A stretch of 64,000 nucleotides of DNA from Comamonadaceae bacterium (lineage in GTDB: Bacteria > Pseudomonadota > Gammaproteobacteria > Burkholderiales > Burkholderiaceae_C). The stretch's first letter is position 1, and each line of letters begins with the position of its first letter. The position numbers and the translations under genes were made by a program. The DNA lies in NCBI GenBank assembly GCA_947476285.1, contig CANJPU010000025.1, positions 1 to 64,000 of the forward strand. The letters are read 5' to 3'. Positions 25,914 through 34,897 of the stretch are shown here, in pieces. The notes beneath the pieces are model-generated. The model worked only from the letters and a program-made list of their open reading frames with translations, was not told where the DNA came from and did no database searches.

Positions 25914-28724
25914 TCAAGCCACCTGCCGCAGCGGTATGAACGACCTGACCATCCGCTTGAGCTCAGGCACGCACGAGCCGCAGTTTGTGCCGCATTGCAA
26001 TGCCGATTGCAGCGAGGCCAGGCGCTCGTTCTCGTTGCCACGGCAGTTGCCCAGGTGCTCGGTGATGGCGATGTCGGTGACGTTCAGGCAGGTGCAGACT
26101 TGCTTGCCGCGTGATTGCACCGCCAGCGGCGCTTTTGAGCCCGGCGCCAGCAGCAAGCGGCCGTAGGCCTGCGCGGGCAGGCCGTCTTCCAGCAAGGTCT
26201 TGATCCAGGCTTGCGCGCTGGTGTCGCCGGCCAGCACGAAGGCTTCGAGCCGAGCGTGTTCGCCATCGCGCACCAGTCGCATGGCGCGGCGCTGGCCCTT
26301 CTTGCTGTCCGCATAGCGCAGCACATCATTGCCGGCCAGGCCCAGCAGCCCTTCGATGCGTGCCAGCAGCTCATCTGGCGGCGCCTCATGCGCGGCCGCG
26401 CGCATCAGCACGCCGCTGCGCTCACGCCCAAAGGGCACGCACGATGCGAAGGGGAACAAGGCCATGATTTGGCGCAGCTTCTCGCGCGTGTGCAAGGCCT
26501 CATCGTCGGGCAGCCAGGCCACGGCCAGCAGCGACCAGGGCAACTCGGCCTTGAGTATCTTCACTGCCGCGTGCTTGAGCTCGGGCTGTTTGGAGCAGGG
26601 GCAGTAGACCGAGGTGGTGAGCGCGTTCACACCGGCCAGCGCGGCGCCGGTGCTGGAGCAGCCGCTCAGGTACTCAGAGCCCCAATGCATGGCCATGAAT
26701 GCTTGGCCCATGGCCACTTCCGTGCTGGCCTGCACTGGCACCACGATGGAGCCACGTTTGCTGGTCAAGTGAACCAGATCACCTTCTGCTAGCAGGCGAC
26801 GGGCCATGTCCTGCGGGTTCATCTGCACCGCCGGCTCGGCCACATGGCCGAACAGCCGCCCTACGGTGCCGGTGCGGCTCATGCCGTGCCACTGGTCGCG
26901 CAGGCGCCCAGTGGTCAAAGAAAAGGGGTAGCGCGAATCGCGCGGCTCGGCCACCGGCTGAAAGGCTACATTGGCAAAGCTGGCCTTGCCATCGGGCGTT
27001 GGAAAGATGCCGTCTTCATACAGCCTGAGCTTGCCCTGCGATGCACCCGAAGGCAGCGGCCATTGCTGTGGCGCGTGGTCCAGCATGGCGTAGTTCATGC
27101 CGGTGATGTCCAGGTCGCGCCCGCGGGTGGATTCGCGGTGTTCGTTCCAGATGGCCTCCACACCCAGGGCTTCATCTGTCACCGAATACGGGAACAGCGT
27201 GGGTTGGCCCGGCCGCAGCTTGCGTTCGAGCCGATGCGCAAATTCGACCGCAATGACCCAGTCGTGCTGCGTGCTGCCAGGGCGCGGCACGGCCGGGCGC
27301 ACGCGGCTGATGCGGCGCTCGCTGTTGGTGACAGTGCCGGTCTTCTCACCCCAGGTGGTGGCGGGCAGCAGCAGATCGGCATAGTCGCAGGTGGCCGTGG
27401 TGGCGAAGGCCTCTTGCACCACCACAAACTCCGCTCTCTCAAGCGCCCTTCGAACCGTGGCTTGATCGGGCATGGACTGAGCCGGGTTGGTGCAGGCAAT
27501 CCACAAGGCCTTGATCTCTCCGTCGGCGGCGGCCTGGAACATCTCTACCGCTGTCTTGCCGGGCTGGCTGGGCACATCGGCTACGCCCCACAGCGCCGCG
27601 ACTTCGGCCCGATGCGCAGAGTTGCCCATGTCGCGGTGGGCCGAGAGCAGATTGGCCAGGCCCCCCACTTCGCGGCCACCCATGGCGTTGGGTTGGCCGG
27701 TCAGTGAGAAGGGCCCGGCGCCGGGCTTGCCGATTTGCCCTGTGGCCAAGTGCAGGTTGATCAGAGCCGCGTTCTTGGCGGTGCCGCTGGAGGATTGGTT
27801 CAGCCCCTGGCAATACAGGCTGAGCGTGGCCGGCGATGTGGCAAAGAGCTTGGCTGCCTGGTAGAGGTCTTGCTTGTTGATGCCGCACACTTGCGCAACC
27901 AAGTCGGGTGTGCAGTCGCGCACTGTGGTCTTGATCTCATCAAAGCCCTTTGTGTGCGCGCTGATGTAGTCCGGCCGGATCCAGCCCTCCCACAGCATGA
28001 TGTGCAGCATGCCATTGAACAGCATCACGTCGCTGCCCGGTTGAATGGGCAGGTACAAGTCGGCGATTTCGGCGGTGTCGGTTCGGCGCGGGTCGCACAA
28101 GATGATCTTCATCGCCGGGTTGGCGGCCTTCGCATCCTCGATGCGGCGAAACAAAATCGGGTGAGCCCACGCCGTGTTGCTGCCGACGATGAAAATGCAG
28201 TCTGCATGGTTCACGTCCTCATAGCAACTGGGCGGTGCGTCGGCACCCAGTGTCAGCTTGTAGCCGGCCACTGCGCTGCTCATGCACAGGCGTGAGTTGG
28301 TGTCCACGTTGTTGGTGCCGATCAAGCCCTTGGCGAGTTTGTTGAAGACGTAGTAGTCCTCGGTCAGCAACTGACCAGAGATATAGAAGCCCACCGAGTC
28401 GGGGCCATGCTCGCGGATGATCTGGCTGAATCTGTGCGTGGCCAGCGTCAGCGCCTCATCCCACGAGACACGCGAAGGCCGATCTCCTCGCACGGCTCGG
28501 CGCATTGGGTGCAGCAGCCGGGTCTGGCGTGTGACCACAGCCGATGCAGTGAGGTGCAGTGTGGATCCCTTGCTGCACAGGCGGCCGAAGTTGGCGGGGT
28601 GGTCAGGGTCACCGCGCACACCGGTGATCTGATCGCCGGCAGATTCGATGATCACACCGCAACCCACACCGCAGTAAGGGCAGGTAGAGCGGGTTTCCTT
28701 CACCATTGGCGCAAGCCTTGTCAA
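25914..28724 (-). CDS. nasA: Assimilatory nitrate reductase catalytic subunit NasA
   Basis: A 936-residue molybdopterin oxidoreductase. The N-terminal [4Fe-4S] site is CPYCGVGCG near residue 15-23 with LCSKG near 50; the bis-MGD domains follow, with NKLAKGLIGTNNVDTNSRLCMSS (Cys ligand region) near 130-150. At the C-terminus (about 865-925) a BFD-like [2Fe-2S] domain carries CTCLNV and CGTNCGSC. It reduces nitrate to nitrite in the cytoplasm. The ATG overlaps the nirD stop by four bases. No separate NasB/NasC-type reductase is encoded here, so the electron donor lies elsewhere or is a ferredoxin or flavodoxin. Confidence 0.95.
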   Translation of the reverse strand: MTRLAPMVKETRSTCPYCGVGCGVIIESAGDQITGVRGDPDHPANFGRLCSKGSTLHLTASAVVTRQTRLLHPMRRAVRGDRPSRVSWDEALTLATHRFSQIIREHGPDSVGFYISGQLLTEDYYVFNKLAKGLIGTNNVDTNSRLCMSSAVAGYKLTLGADAPPSCYEDVNHADCIFIVGSNTAWAHPILFRRIEDAKAANPAMKIILCDPRRTDTAEIADLYLPIQPGSDVMLFNGMLHIMLWEGWIRPDYISAHTKGFDEIKTTVRDCTPDLVAQVCGINKQDLYQAAKLFATSPATLSLYCQGLNQSSSGTAKNAALINLHLATGQIGKPGAGPFSLTGQPNAMGGREVGGLANLLSAHRDMGNSAHRAEVAALWGVADVPSQPGKTAVEMFQAAADGEIKALWIACTNPAQSMPDQATVRRALERAEFVVVQEAFATTATCDYADLLLPATTWGEKTGTVTNSERRISRVRPAVPRPGSTQHDWVIAVEFAHRLERKLRPGQPTLFPYSVTDEALGVEAIWNEHRESTRGRDLDITGMNYAMLDHAPQQWPLPSGASQGKLRLYEDGIFPTPDGKASFANVAFQPVAEPRDSRYPFSLTTGRLRDQWHGMSRTGTVGRLFGHVAEPAVQMNPQDMARRLLAEGDLVHLTSKRGSIVVPVQASTEVAMGQAFMAMHWGSEYLSGCSSTGAALAGVNALTTSVYCPCSKQPELKHAAVKILKAELPWSLLAVAWLPDDEALHTREKLRQIMALFPFASCVPFGRERSGVLMRAAAHEAPPDELLARIEGLLGLAGNDVLRYADSKKGQRRAMRLVRDGEHARLEAFVLAGDTSAQAWIKTLLEDGLPAQAYGRLLLAPGSKAPLAVQSRGKQVCTCLNVTDIAITEHLGNCRGNENERLASLQSALQCGTNCGSCVPELKRMVRSFIPLRQVA

Positions 28725-29113
28725 GTCGTGGCGACTCGTTTGCTCACGGGGCCTGCGATGGGGCGGACAGCATCCAGGGCCAGGCTGGCGAGTTCGATCG
28801 CGTTCAGAAACACCGCGCCGTTCTCAACTTTGACGCTGAATGTCTGCGTGCATCCTTCGTCGGGTTGCCTGGCGCAGCCGTCATGAAGGCCGATGGTCCA
28901 ATTGTGCAGCGGGCAGGCCACGCTGGTGCCGAACACAATGCCCTGCGACAGCGGCCCGCCCTTGTGCGGGCAGCGGTCGAGCAGGGCGAAGACCTGGCCG
29001 GCATCGTTGCGAAACACTGCCACGTCCATTCCTTGCGGGCGCGAGACGCGGCGTGAGCCCAGCACGGGGATGTCGTCGACTCGGCAAATCAGTTTCCAGT
29101 CGTTCATGTTCAT
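28721..29113 (-). CDS. nirD: Nitrite reductase (NADH) small subunit NirD
   Basis: A 130-residue Rieske-fold protein. Unlike E. coli NirD, it keeps all four [2Fe-2S] ligands: C-P-H near residue 48 and C-P-L-H 16 residues later. It partners NirB in six-electron reduction of nitrite to ammonium. Four-base ATGA overlaps tie it to nirB upstream and nasA downstream. The polar tail ends in VATT. Confidence 0.94.
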   Translation of the reverse strand: MNMNDWKLICRVDDIPVLGSRRVSRPQGMDVAVFRNDAGQVFALLDRCPHKGGPLSQGIVFGTSVACPLHNWTIGLHDGCARQPDEGCTQTFSVKVENGAVFLNAIELASLALDAVRPIAGPVSKRVATT

Positions 29114-31563
29114 GCCCTGGCTACCTCGATGCTTGCGAATTGCCTCGTGTCCACCTGTGCCTTGTCAAATTCAAACCAGGGATCGGGCTCACCATCCAGG
29201 CTGAACTGAAGCCGCTCCCACAGTGCCTTGCGACCTTCGTGGTCTTCAAGGATCTTCTTCTTGACATAGTCCAGGCCGACGCGGTTGACATAGTGCACCG
29301 TGCGCTCCAGGTACCAGCCTTCTTCGCGGTAGAGCTGCAGGAAGGCGCCGCTGTATTCCAACACCTCGGCCGATGTCTTGAGCTTGCAGAAGAAGTGAGC
29401 TACTTCGGTCTTGATGCCACCGTTGCCGGCAACGTAGATCTCCCAGCCCGAGTCCACGCCGATCACGCCCACGTCCTTGATGCCGGCTTCGGCACAGTTG
29501 CGCGGGCAGCCCGACACCGCCAGCTTGACCTTGTGCGGCGCGTACATGCGCCACAGCGCGCGCTCCAGGTCCTTGCCCATTTGCGTGGAGTCTTGCGTGC
29601 CGAAGCGGCACCACTCGCTGCCCACGCAGGTCTTTACTGTGCGCAGTGCTTTGGCATAGGCGTGGCCCGAGGGCATGCCGATGTCTTTCCACACGTCTTT
29701 CAGATCTTCCTTCTTGACGCCCAGCAGATCGATGCGCTGCCCGCCGGTGACCTTGACGGTCGGGATCTTGTATTTGTCCACCGCGTCGGCAATGCGCCGC
29801 AGCTCAGCGGCCGTGGTCTCGCCGCCCCACATGCGCGGGATGACGGAGTAGGTGCCGTCCTTCTGGATGTTGGCGTGCGAGCGCTCGTTGATGTAGCGGC
29901 TTTGCGGATCGTCCTTGGCCAGCTTGGGCCAGGTGGAGATCAGGTAGTAGTTGATGGCAGGGCGACATGAGGCGCAGCCATTGGGTGTGCGCCATTCCAT
30001 GAAGCGAATGGTGTCGGCGATGGTAAGGAATTCATTGGCGCGGATCGCCTCGCGGACATCCTGGTGGCTGTGGTCGGTGCAGCCGCACATGGCTTTCTTC
30101 TTGGGCGCGGCCGAATAGTCGCCGCCGGCGGTGAACATCAGAATCTGCTCGACCAGCCCGGTGCACGAACCGCAGGACGCGCTGGCCTTGGTGTGCTTGC
30201 GTACCTCATCGATGGTGAACAGGCCTTTCTCCTTGATGGCCTTGCAGATGGTGCCCTTGTTCACGCCGTTGCAGCCGCAGACCTCGGCCTCGTTGGGCAT
30301 GGTTGCGGCCTTGGTGTGGCCCTCATGGCCCACGTCGCCAATGCTGGATTCGCCAAACATCAGCTTGTCGCGGATGTCGCCCACACTGCGGCCCTCGCGC
30401 AGCAGCTTGAAATACCAGCTTCCATCGACCGTATCGCCATACAGGCAGGCTCCTACCAGCTTGTCGCCCTTGACCACCAGCTTCTTGTAGACGCCGCCGA
30501 AGGGGTCGGACATGACGATCTCTTCGGTGCCCTCACCGCCCTGGAACTCGCCTGCTGAAAAGAGGTCGATGCCCGTGACCTTGAGCTTGGTGGAAGTGAG
30601 CGATCCGGTGTAGCGGCCGATGCCAAATTGCGCCAGATGATTGGCGGCTACCTTGGCCTGCTCGAACAGGGGCGCCACCAGCCCGTAGGCGATGCCGCGG
30701 TGCGCCGCGCATTCGCCCACCGAGTAGATGCGTGCGTCGGTCACGGTCTGCATGGTGTCGTCCACCACGATGCCGCGGTTGACGTGCAGCTTCATCTTCT
30801 CGGCCAACTCGGTGTTGGGCCGGATGCCCACAGCCATGACCACCAGATCAGTGTCCAGTACCGTGCCGTCCTTGAACTGGATTGCCTTGACGCGGCCGCT
30901 TTTGCCTTCGTCGGTATCACCAATCAGGGCTTGCGTCTGCGCGCCCATCATGAATTTCAGGCCACGCTGCTCTAGAGACTGCTGCAGCAGTTTGCCTGCC
31001 ACGTCGTCGAGCTGGCGCTCCATCAACCAGGGCATGACGTGCACCACGGTCACTTGCATGCCGCGCAGCATCAGGCCGTTGGCGGCTTCCAGCCCCAGCA
31101 ATCCACCGCCAATGACCACTGCCTTCTTGTACTTGGTGGACGCCTCGACCATCGCGTTGGTGTCGGCGATGTCGCGGTAGGAGATCACGCCTTGCAGGTC
31201 TTTGCCGGGTATCGGCAGGATGAAAGGGTTGGAGCCGGTGCACATCAGGAGCCGGTCGTACTCTTCCTCGGTGCCGTCTTCTGCGCGCACGATGCGGCGA
31301 ATTCGGTCGACCTCCACCACCTTCTTGCCCGCATGCAGGCGGATGTGGTTCTCGCTATACCATTCCCAGGAGTTCAGCACGATCTCATCGAGCGTTTGTT
31401 CGCCAGCGAGCACCGGCGACAACAGGATGCGGTTGTAGTTGGGATGCGGCTCGGCGCCGAACACACTGATGTCGTACAGCTCGGGGGCTATCTTCAGCAG
31501 CTCTTCAATGGTGCGCACGCCCGCCATCCCATTGCCCACCATCACCAGCTTGGATCGTTTCAC
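29110..31563 (-). CDS. nirB: Nitrite reductase (NADH) large subunit NirB
   Basis: An 817-residue siroheme enzyme. The N-terminal FAD/NAD module has VGNGMAGVRTIEEL at residues 9-22 and VIGGGLLGLEAANG near 148-161. Two BFD-like [2Fe-2S] stretches follow (CGCNGVNKG...CGSCTG near 425-470 and CGCTDH...CASC near 500-540). The siroheme/[4Fe-4S] ligands are in CVGSEWCRFG and SGCPRNCAEAG near 640-690. The start is GTG, 6 bases after an AGGAGA ribosome-binding site. It follows nrtD by 18 bases. Confidence 0.96.
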   Translation of the reverse strand: MKRSKLVMVGNGMAGVRTIEELLKIAPELYDISVFGAEPHPNYNRILLSPVLAGEQTLDEIVLNSWEWYSENHIRLHAGKKVVEVDRIRRIVRAEDGTEEEYDRLLMCTGSNPFILPIPGKDLQGVISYRDIADTNAMVEASTKYKKAVVIGGGLLGLEAANGLMLRGMQVTVVHVMPWLMERQLDDVAGKLLQQSLEQRGLKFMMGAQTQALIGDTDEGKSGRVKAIQFKDGTVLDTDLVVMAVGIRPNTELAEKMKLHVNRGIVVDDTMQTVTDARIYSVGECAAHRGIAYGLVAPLFEQAKVAANHLAQFGIGRYTGSLTSTKLKVTGIDLFSAGEFQGGEGTEEIVMSDPFGGVYKKLVVKGDKLVGACLYGDTVDGSWYFKLLREGRSVGDIRDKLMFGESSIGDVGHEGHTKAATMPNEAEVCGCNGVNKGTICKAIKEKGLFTIDEVRKHTKASASCGSCTGLVEQILMFTAGGDYSAAPKKKAMCGCTDHSHQDVREAIRANEFLTIADTIRFMEWRTPNGCASCRPAINYYLISTWPKLAKDDPQSRYINERSHANIQKDGTYSVIPRMWGGETTAAELRRIADAVDKYKIPTVKVTGGQRIDLLGVKKEDLKDVWKDIGMPSGHAYAKALRTVKTCVGSEWCRFGTQDSTQMGKDLERALWRMYAPHKVKLAVSGCPRNCAEAGIKDVGVIGVDSGWEIYVAGNGGIKTEVAHFFCKLKTSAEVLEYSGAFLQLYREEGWYLERTVHYVNRVGLDYVKKKILEDHEGRKALWERLQFSLDGEPDPWFEFDKAQVDTRQFASIEVARA

Positions 31564-31581
31564 TTCAAGTCTCCTAGGGTC

Positions 31582-32397
<816 letters not shown>

Positions 32398-32417
32398 GAT
32401 GATTCCTTGGGGTGGGC

Positions 32418-33359
32418 TCAGGTCTTGACTTCTTCGAAGGTGAAGGCGGTGGCCAGTTTGATCAGCGCGAACTCCAGCACCAAGCCGACCATGCCGATGG
32501 TGAAGATCGCGATGATGATGTTCTTGACGTTCAGGTTGTTCCACTCGTCCCACACCCAGAAGCCGATGCCAACGCCGCCGGTCAACATCTCGGCCGCCAC
32601 GATCACCAGCCAGGCGGTGCCCACGGCCAGTCGCACACCGGTGAGCATGTAGGGCAGCACGGCAGGGAAGAGAATCTTGGTGACGATCTTCCATTCAGAC
32701 AGATTGAGCACGCGCGCCACATTCATGTAGTCGCTGGGCACGCGCTGCACACCCACGGCGGTGTTGATGATCATTGGCCAGATCGAGCAGATGAAGATGG
32801 TCCAGATCGCCGCTGGGTTGGCACCCTTGAACACCATCAGGCCGATTGGCAGCCAGGCCAGTGGTGACACCGGGCGCAGCAGGCTGATCAAGGGATTGAA
32901 CATGCGCTGCAGGAAAGTGAAGCGCCCGATCATGAAGCCCAGGGGGATGCCCACTGCCGCCGCCATACCGAAGCCGATGGCCACGCGCTTAAGCGAAAGC
33001 AGCACATTCCAGCCTATGCCCTGGTCGTTCGGGCCTTTTTGATAGAAGGGGTCGCTGAACACTGTGATGGCTTGCTTGAGGGTTTCCAGCGGAGATGGAA
33101 AGCCGCTTGTGCTCTTCATCGAGATGATGGCCCACAGACCCACCAGCAGGCCCATGCCGAAGATGGGCGGCAGGACGCGCAGCCACACGGCGCGCCAGTC
33201 GAAGCTGGGTCGGCTGGCCTTGGTCACGAGGGCGGTGGCGGGCTCGGCTGTGGCGGTGACGGCTTGCGTTTTCTTCATGGCGGGCTTGCTCTCGCGTGCG
33301 GCAAGGGCGGGCGCGATGGACGACTTGTCCAGAGGCGAATGAAACACGGCGCTGACCAT
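32418..33359 (-). CDS. nrtB: Nitrate ABC transporter permease NrtB
   Basis: A 313-residue permease of the NrtB/SsuC/TauC family. The first 60 residues are an Ala/Thr/Lys-rich cytoplasmic leader; about six membrane helices follow from residue 68, with the IPLGFMIGRF segment near 135 and the PFLAWLPIGLMVFKGANPAA-like region near 170-190. The start at 33359 has a strong AAGGAG ribosome-binding site seven bases upstream. It lies 28 bases after nrtA. Confidence 0.93.
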   Translation of the reverse strand: MVSAVFHSPLDKSSIAPALAARESKPAMKKTQAVTATAEPATALVTKASRPSFDWRAVWLRVLPPIFGMGLLVGLWAIISMKSTSGFPSPLETLKQAITVFSDPFYQKGPNDQGIGWNVLLSLKRVAIGFGMAAAVGIPLGFMIGRFTFLQRMFNPLISLLRPVSPLAWLPIGLMVFKGANPAAIWTIFICSIWPMIINTAVGVQRVPSDYMNVARVLNLSEWKIVTKILFPAVLPYMLTGVRLAVGTAWLVIVAAEMLTGGVGIGFWVWDEWNNLNVKNIIIAIFTIGMVGLVLEFALIKLATAFTFEEVKT

Positions 33360-33387
33360 GGCGTTCTCCTTGAAGTGCTGACTTGTC

Positions 33388-34632
33388 TCAGGCGTGGATC
33401 TTGAAACTGTCGGCGTATTTCTTCGGGTCCTTGCCGTCCCACACGGTGCCATCCACCAGCTTGCTCGAACGCATCAGGTCCTTGGGCACGTTGGTCTTGG
33501 TTGCGGCTGCGGCTTGCTTGTAGATCTCGATCTGATTGATCTGCTTGGCCACTGTGAGGTAGTCTGGGTGTTCCTTGAGCAGACCCCAGCGCTTGTGCTG
33601 GGTCAGGAACCACATGCCGTCGGACAGGTAGGGGAAGGTGACCAGTCCGTCGTTGTAGAACTTCATGTGGTTGGGGTCGTCCCAGGTCTTGCCCAGGCCG
33701 TTCTGGTAACGGCCCAGAATGCGCTGGTTGATTGCATCCACGCTGGTATTGACATAGCTCTTGTCGGCCACGGTCTCGGCCATCTTGTTCTTGTTCTGCA
33801 GGCCGGCGTCGATCCACTTGCCTGCCTCCAGAATGGCTGCCGTCACGGCGCGGGCGGTGTTGGGATACTTCTTCACGAACTCGGCTGTGGTGCCCAGCGC
33901 TTTCTCTGGGTGGTCCTTCCAGATGTCCTGTGTTGTCACGCCAGTGATGCCGATTCCGTCCATGATGGCGCGGTGGCCCCAGGGCTCGCCCACGCAGAAA
34001 CCGTCCATGTTGCCCACGCGCATGTTGGCCACCATTTGCGGCGGCGGCACGGTGATGACTTTCACATCCTTCATCGGGCTCACGCCGTAAGTGGCCAGCC
34101 AGTGGTACAGCCACATCGCGTGCGTGCCAGTGGGGAAGGTCTGGGCAAACGTGTACTCACGCTTCTCGGTCTGGATCAGCTTGGCAAGCGAGGGGCCGTC
34201 CACCGCACCTTTATCGGCCAGCTTCTTGGACAGCGTGATGGCCTGTCCGTTGTGGTTCAGGTTCATCAAAATGGCCATGTCCTTCTTAGGCCCGCTGATG
34301 CCCAGGTGCACGCCATAGATCAGGCCCCACAGCACGTGGGCCATGTCCAGCTCGCCATTGACCAGCTTGTCGCGCACGCCGGCCCAGCTCGCCTCCTTGG
34401 AGGGGATGATCTTGACGCCGTACTTCTGGTCGATGCCCAGCACCGAGGCCATCACCACGCTGGCGCAATCGGTTAGCGGAATGAATCCGATCTTGACTTC
34501 CTTCTTCTCCGGCGCATCCGAGCCCTGGGCCCACACAGCCGAGCGCAATGCGGGCGACACGCCGGCAACGCCCACTGCAGCAGCCTGCAACACGCTGCGG
34601 CGGGATAGTTTGGTCTTCAGAAGGTCAGTCAT
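33388..34632 (-). CDS. nrtA: Nitrate ABC transporter substrate-binding protein NrtA (Tat signal)
   Basis: A 414-residue binding protein of the NrtA/CmpA family. The N-terminus has a twin-arginine signal (LSRRSVLQ at residues 9-16, hydrophobic core, cleavage near WAQ-GS at about 36). Mature-protein blocks include KIGFIPLTDCASVVMAS near 50 and LNLNHNGQAITLS near 125-137, the anion-binding region of the family. Because it has an export signal it is taken as the transport component, not the cytoplasmic sensor NasS. Its 5' leader carries the regulatory structures at 34665-34809. Confidence 0.93.
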   Translation of the reverse strand: MTDLLKTKLSRRSVLQAAAVGVAGVSPALRSAVWAQGSDAPEKKEVKIGFIPLTDCASVVMASVLGIDQKYGVKIIPSKEASWAGVRDKLVNGELDMAHVLWGLIYGVHLGISGPKKDMAILMNLNHNGQAITLSKKLADKGAVDGPSLAKLIQTEKREYTFAQTFPTGTHAMWLYHWLATYGVSPMKDVKVITVPPPQMVANMRVGNMDGFCVGEPWGHRAIMDGIGITGVTTQDIWKDHPEKALGTTAEFVKKYPNTARAVTAAILEAGKWIDAGLQNKNKMAETVADKSYVNTSVDAINQRILGRYQNGLGKTWDDPNHMKFYNDGLVTFPYLSDGMWFLTQHKRWGLLKEHPDYLTVAKQINQIEIYKQAAAATKTNVPKDLMRSSKLVDGTVWDGKDPKKYADSFKIHA

Positions 34633-34664
34633 CACGTTCGCATCTCCAGCAAGAAAAAAGCAAA

Positions 34665-34714
34665 ACAAAAAAGGCGTCCGCACGCAGCACGCGGTGTGCT
34701 GGTGGGGACGCCTT
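34665..34714 (-). terminator. Intrinsic terminator (attenuator) in the nrtA leader
   Basis: On the minus strand AAGGCGTCC (34714-34706) pairs perfectly with GGACGCCTT (34679-34671), and the stem runs into a six-T tract (34672-34667). The 26-base loop holds a further AGCAC/GTGCT pairing. It lies between the ANTAR-type hairpins and the nrtA start, so unless relieved it would stop transcripts before the structural genes. Confidence 0.85.
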
Positions 34715-34736
34715 CGTCCGAATCGACCTGGCCTGT

Positions 34737-34780
34737 GCTTCGACGTTGAAGCGGGCTGGTCACGGAACCTTCATTGGTTC
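34737..34780 (-). promoter_or_regulatory. Tandem ANTAR-target hairpins (NasT-binding leader RNA)
   Basis: Two perfect 5-bp stems with hexanucleotide loops, 12 bases apart in the nrtA leader. P1 (34780-34765) is GAACC-AATGAA-GGTTC; P2 (34752-34737) is GCTTC-AACGTC-GAAGC. Both loops have A at position 1 and G at position 4, the signature described for RNAs bound by ANTAR-domain antiterminators. The terminator at 34665-34714 follows 22 bases after P2, and the ANTAR protein gene nasT is just upstream. Binding is expected to favour antitermination when nitrate or nitrite is present; this is inference from the family. Confidence 0.85.
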
Positions 34781-34793
34781 ATGCGGGAGACTA

Positions 34794-34809
34794 CGCAATA
34801 GGCGTGCCA
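34794..34809 (-). promoter_or_regulatory. Sigma-54 promoter for the nitrate assimilation operon
   Basis: The minus strand reads TGGCACGCCTATTGCG, a near-perfect match to the sigma-54 consensus TGGCACG-N4-TTGC with exact GG-N10-GC spacing. The predicted start lies about 12 bases downstream near 34783, exactly where the first ANTAR-type hairpin begins. It implies nitrogen (NtrC-type) control of initiation; the activator site was not identified. Confidence 0.8.
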
Positions 34810-34897
34810 GCGATCGGAGGTCTGTTAAACCCGCTTCGTGCACTCAAGTTGTGCGGTGCAGCAGCGTGCGCACCAGGAAGGGAGTCAGCGCGCCCGA

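Noticed and set aside
33394..34476. 360-codon open frame antisense to nrtA
   Set aside because: Shadow; NrtA motifs and the Tat signal are on the minus strand.
34839..34860. TGCAC-N12-GTGCA dyad upstream of the sigma-54 promoter as an NtrC site
   Set aside because: NtrC half-sites are spaced by about seven bases; the spacing here is off by half a helical turn, so I do not claim it.
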